Part shown: in pieces, positions 61,307-64,000 of the stretch
Position numbering within the stretch: position 1 is the stretch's first letter
Layout: each line of letters opens with the position of its first letter
Assembly (NCBI GenBank): GCA_030374765.1
Contig: JARGXX010000001.1
Coordinates: forward strand, 1,302,001-1,366,000
Reading direction: 5' to 3'
Source of the DNA: Agarophyton chilense
Lineage: Eukaryota > Rhodophyta > Florideophyceae > Gracilariales > Gracilariaceae
DNA: 64,000 bases
Program-made: the position numbers and the translations under genes
Notes under the pieces: model-generated
What the model was told of the DNA's origin: nothing
Databases searched by the model: none
Seen by the model: the letters and a program-made list of their open reading frames with translations, nothing else

Positions 61307-64000
61307 CTATCTAAACCTCGAAGCTGAGCCGCCATGTCTGCTCTTCCGACCGTGAAAGCTTTCAGAACTCATGTCGCCGTACGACGGCCGTGATGCCATA
61401 CGTCCCCCCATCGGGTTGCGACGGAACTGTTGCAACATTCGATGTTCCTCGCTTTCCCTGCGCGCCCGAATCTCATTCTCTTGAGCACGCTTCCGCTTTG
61501 CACGTTCCTCAAGCTGAATCGAATACTGAATTACCTGCACTCGGCTCACACTACCCACAGTCTCACCATCGTGCACCACGTACATGGTGTTCATTGACAA
61601 CATGCGGAAATATGTAATCACCCGCCAGAACGGTGTGTGCACTGATATTTGCATCGTGCCCATGTCTACGTGCTCGTGCCCAACAACGGGATTGAAATCC
61701 TTCAAGAAAGGAATCAGTTCGTTCTCCCGGCTGAACTCTGAGTCAAACGTGCCATACACACAATCCTCCCCTGCTCTAGCCACGTACTGTCCAAAATCGT
61801 CCCCTATTGCGTCCCACAGCGCCTTTTGAGACACCGTGCCCCACAGTCTTTTCGCGTCCACATCACTCAGAAATGCGCACATAATCCATGGCTTTCCCCC
61901 TCGTGTTAGCATTCTGTACACTTCGCCTTTGGTGCTTTCAGGTGTCACAAATGGAAAGTCCTTTGTCATGCAAGATTTGGCTGTCACCGACGCGGCGTCG
62001 TCGAAAAACTGCTTGTTCTCCGATGGGTAACGCTCGCGCAAACCAAGGATGAACGGAAGGCGCCGAATCTTGATCAGTTCCGAGAACAGATCGGAGCACA
62101 TGTGTTTCGACACACCGTACGCAACGATGACCCCGATGGCTAACGGAAGCACGTCAATTGCTTCTCGAGTCAACTCGAGCATCACCACAGCCACAGCGGT
62201 CGTGTGCAGTGTGCCGGCAGTTACGGCGGCAGCACCGATTATTGCAGTGACCCGGACGTCTACCCAAGTAACGAACCAGATCCCGGACAAGAGCTCTCCA
62301 AATGCGCGACCGAACAGGGCACCAATCTCGAAAATGGGCATAAAAGTCCCAGCCGGAACCGGCATAACAAGCGAGAGGCCAGTCAAAAAGAACTTCACAA
62401 TAGTCGCAACCGCCAAAGTGAGGCTTGTGTTCAGATGCTCATAGGGAAACGGTTTCCACATCTCAGTCAGCCACAAGTTTTTCCCTTTGCTCTCGTTGAA
62501 CAGCTGGACGACCCCATCTTTCTGATTAGCCGCTAAGACGCCTCCCACCAAGGCACACACCAGCGAATGAAACATTGCAAATACAAATACCATTGCAGTG
62601 GTAATGACAGGTGTGTTGTTCTTGAAGTAGTTCCTCCGGGCCAGAAACGCCAACTTGGTGAACTCAACCAGAGCAGCTCCGACCAAGCCGCAAAGCGCTC
62701 CAAGCACCACATATGTAACGAGCTTCTGGATCGATTCGCTCTCAAGATCTAGAGAGACGTTGGTGGTGAAGTATGCCGTCGCCTCAGGTTGTACAAATGC
62801 CACTACAAAGTAATAACCCATTATTGAACAGTACAAAGCCATGGGGAGCCAATGAATATAATAATAAGTACTCATGATCTCAATGGCAAGCATTGTCCCA
62901 CCAATCGGAGCACCAAATGTTGCACCGACGCCTGCAGCCATCGCAGCGTTCAATGCCTGTAACTGAAAACGGGCACTGCTCCCCAAGGATTCGAACAACG
63001 GAATTTTCGAAACTAAAGCAGCTATGATTCCGCTGATGTGAATGAATGGACCCAGTCTCCCGATGCTAATCTCGCTTGACAAAGAGAAAATGAGACCGAT
63101 CGACTTGCTCAATAGAGTTTTCCAATTCAGCATCTTCTTCAAGAGTACACCACTCAGCACACACTTCATTTCAGGAATCCCCGAGCCAGCTGAATAATAT
63201 GGTGCAATATTCAATACTAACAAGAAGCTACCAGCCAAGGAAAGACCCCGTAACACAGACAGAGCCAAGACACCTGCTCGATGACCGTATGTTTGACCGC
63301 AGACAGACGCAATACCGGATATAACAGTGCCGGACAGAAAGTTCGCGCTGAGGTTGATAGCAAATGCAATCGAAAAGGTACAGAAACCTATGAGCGCAAG
63401 ATATATCCATGCACCACTTGGCATTACAGCATCTTCTTCTGCTGGCTTTCGCCATCCCCAGGAACCGAACTGTTCGGGCAGTCTTCTTGATCTTTTTCTT
63501 CCTTGGCTTTTGGAGCGCTCGCTTGATCTCACGCTAAAGGCGTTTCCAAACTCTTCGTCCCAAAACGAGCCAGTCATGAACGATTTGCGTCTGTAATGAC
63601 CTTTTCTACCGTCGTTAAGAGTGGAAAGCGTCTCCCTGCTTTGTGAAGTTTTGAAATCAATTCCTTCAGGCCGCGCTGCCGCTGAAGGGGGAGGCCGAAG
63701 ATGTTGCTTCCCAGACGGAACAGATTTTTTTTGCGACGATTCCACGCCTTCCAACCGGATGTTGCCTGAAGAAAGCTGTCGAGCACGCTGCCTACCAGAC
63801 GGAGCGTTGCTCTGGGCGCCATCTAAACCGTCTGGTCGTGAGCTTGGCGACTGCAGCAGCTGTGGAGGTTGCTGCCTCACAGGTGGAGCTGCATATTGTG
63901 CGGCTTCAAAACTCTCTGGTAGTGCGGCAGTCAGAGACTGTTGGCGACGATGCCTCCTTCCAGATGGAATGGATAAACGTTCGGCGTGAGATGGTGGAGC
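61307..64000 (-). CDS. CLC chloride channel, 5' end outside window
   Basis: The frame stays open to the right edge, so the start lies beyond 64000; nearly 900 residues are visible. The N-terminal cytosolic part has degenerate repeats of the PSG(R/K) type. The CLC membrane domain follows, with GSGIPEMK (about 63,170), SIGRLGPFIHISG (about 63,050), ATFGAPIGGTMLAIEIMSTY (about 62,900) and PVPAGTFMPIFEIGALFGRAFG (about 62,330). Two CBS domains form the cytosolic end. The gating glutamate of the usual GKEGP motif is replaced by Leu (GRLGP), and the internal proton glutamate position is Ile, as in animal channel-type CLCs rather than exchangers. It is therefore probably a passive anion channel, perhaps poorly gated, most similar in layout to animal CLC-1/2/K. 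Confidence 0.9.
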   Translation of the reverse strand, partial: APPSHAERLSIPSGRRHRRQQSLTAALPESFEAAQYAAPPVRQQPPQLLQSPSSRPDGLDGAQSNAPSGRQRARQLSSGNIRLEGVESSQKKSVPSGKQHLRPPPSAAARPEGIDFKTSQSRETLSTLNDGRKGHYRRKSFMTGSFWDEEFGNAFSVRSSERSKSQGRKRSRRLPEQFGSWGWRKPAEEDAVMPSGAWIYLALIGFCTFSIAFAINLSANFLSGTVISGIASVCGQTYGHRAGVLALSVLRGLSLAGSFLLVLNIAPYYSAGSGIPEMKCVLSGVLLKKMLNWKTLLSKSIGLIFSLSSEISIGRLGPFIHISGIIAALVSKIPLFESLGSSARFQLQALNAAMAAGVGATFGAPIGGTMLAIEIMSTYYYIHWLPMALYCSIMGYYFVVAFVQPEATAYFTTNVSLDLESESIQKLVTYVVLGALCGLVGAALVEFTKLAFLARRNYFKNNTPVITTAMVFVFAMFHSLVCALVGGVLAANQKDGVVQLFNESKGKNLWLTEMWKPFPYEHLNTSLTLAVATIVKFFLTGLSLVMPVPAGTFMPIFEIGALFGRAFGELLSGIWFVTWVDVRVTAIIGAAAVTAGTLHTTAVAVVMLELTREAIDVLPLAIGVIVAYGVSKHMCSDLFSELIKIRRLPFILGLRERYPSENKQFFDDAASVTAKSCMTKDFPFVTPESTKGEVYRMLTRGGKPWIMCAFLSDVDAKRLWGTVSQKALWDAIGDDFGQYVARAGEDCVYGTFDSEFSRENELIPFLKDFNPVVGHEHVDMGTMQISVHTPFWRVITYFRMLSMNTMYVVHDGETVGSVSRVQVIQYSIQLEERAKRKRAQENEIRARRESEEHRMLQQFRRNPMGGRMASRPSYGDMSSESFHGRKSRHGGSASRFR

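Noticed and set aside
60188-61327. 379-codon plus-strand frame overlapping the PP2C gene and its 3' side
   Set aside because: It is an out-of-frame reading of PP2C, Ser/Thr/Pro-rich by composition, without any domain.

Overview
The window is nuclear DNA of a eukaryote and falls into two parts: bases 1 to about 34,000 are mostly decayed mobile DNA, and bases 34,000 to 64,000 are a compact run of ordinary host genes. Introns are few and short (about 70 to 90 bases, one of about 250). Two genes point to a plastid-bearing host: a broken copy of a cyanobacterial-type LdpA iron-sulfur protein and an ABC ATPase related to plant ABCI/ECF-type ATPases. A red alga fits best, but nothing here proves the lineage.

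Region 1 (1-3,372) holds unrecognised coding debris and a clear relic of the ribosome-rescue gene pelota/DOM34. Region 2 (3,373-20,132) holds two related Ty3/Gypsy elements facing each other. Element A (+) keeps its 5' LTR, gag and pol and ends abruptly at the 3' LTR of element B (-). B keeps both LTRs, gag, pol, a chromodomain and a long antisense ORF. A core of about 4.8 kb is almost identical between A and B, while the flanking homologous parts and the LTRs are clearly diverged, which suggests gene conversion between old inverted copies. Region 3 (20,664-31,499) is a younger and more complete chromodomain Ty3/Gypsy element, C (-), again with an antisense ORF next to its 3' LTR. Region 4 (31,758-33,171) is a dead piggyBac-like transposase, followed by AT-rich DNA with a repeated perfect palindrome and a run of 28 G.

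The host genes, in order, are IMP dehydrogenase (-, two 5' introns), a reticulon-domain protein (-), a HAD phosphatase-like protein of the Swiss-Army-knife RNA-repair type (-), the LdpA-like pseudogene (+), a golgin-84-like tether (+), the rRNA-processing factor Cgr1/CCDC86 (-), the splicing factor CWC22 (+), an ABC ATPase (-, three exons), a creatininase-family hydrolase (+), an unrecognised Pro/Gln-rich acidic-tailed protein (-), the ribosome-biogenesis helicase DBP9/DDX56 (+), an MPDU1-like PQ-loop protein (-), a PP2C phosphatase (+) and a CLC chloride channel (-) that runs off the right edge. They are housekeeping genes of unrelated function (GTP synthesis, ER shape, Golgi tethering, ribosome assembly, splicing, glycosylation, ion transport). 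Several are divergent pairs sharing short promoter regions (Cgr1/CWC22, ABC ATPase/creatininase, MPDU1/PP2C). No operon-like grouping, tRNA gene, rRNA gene or CRISPR array was seen.
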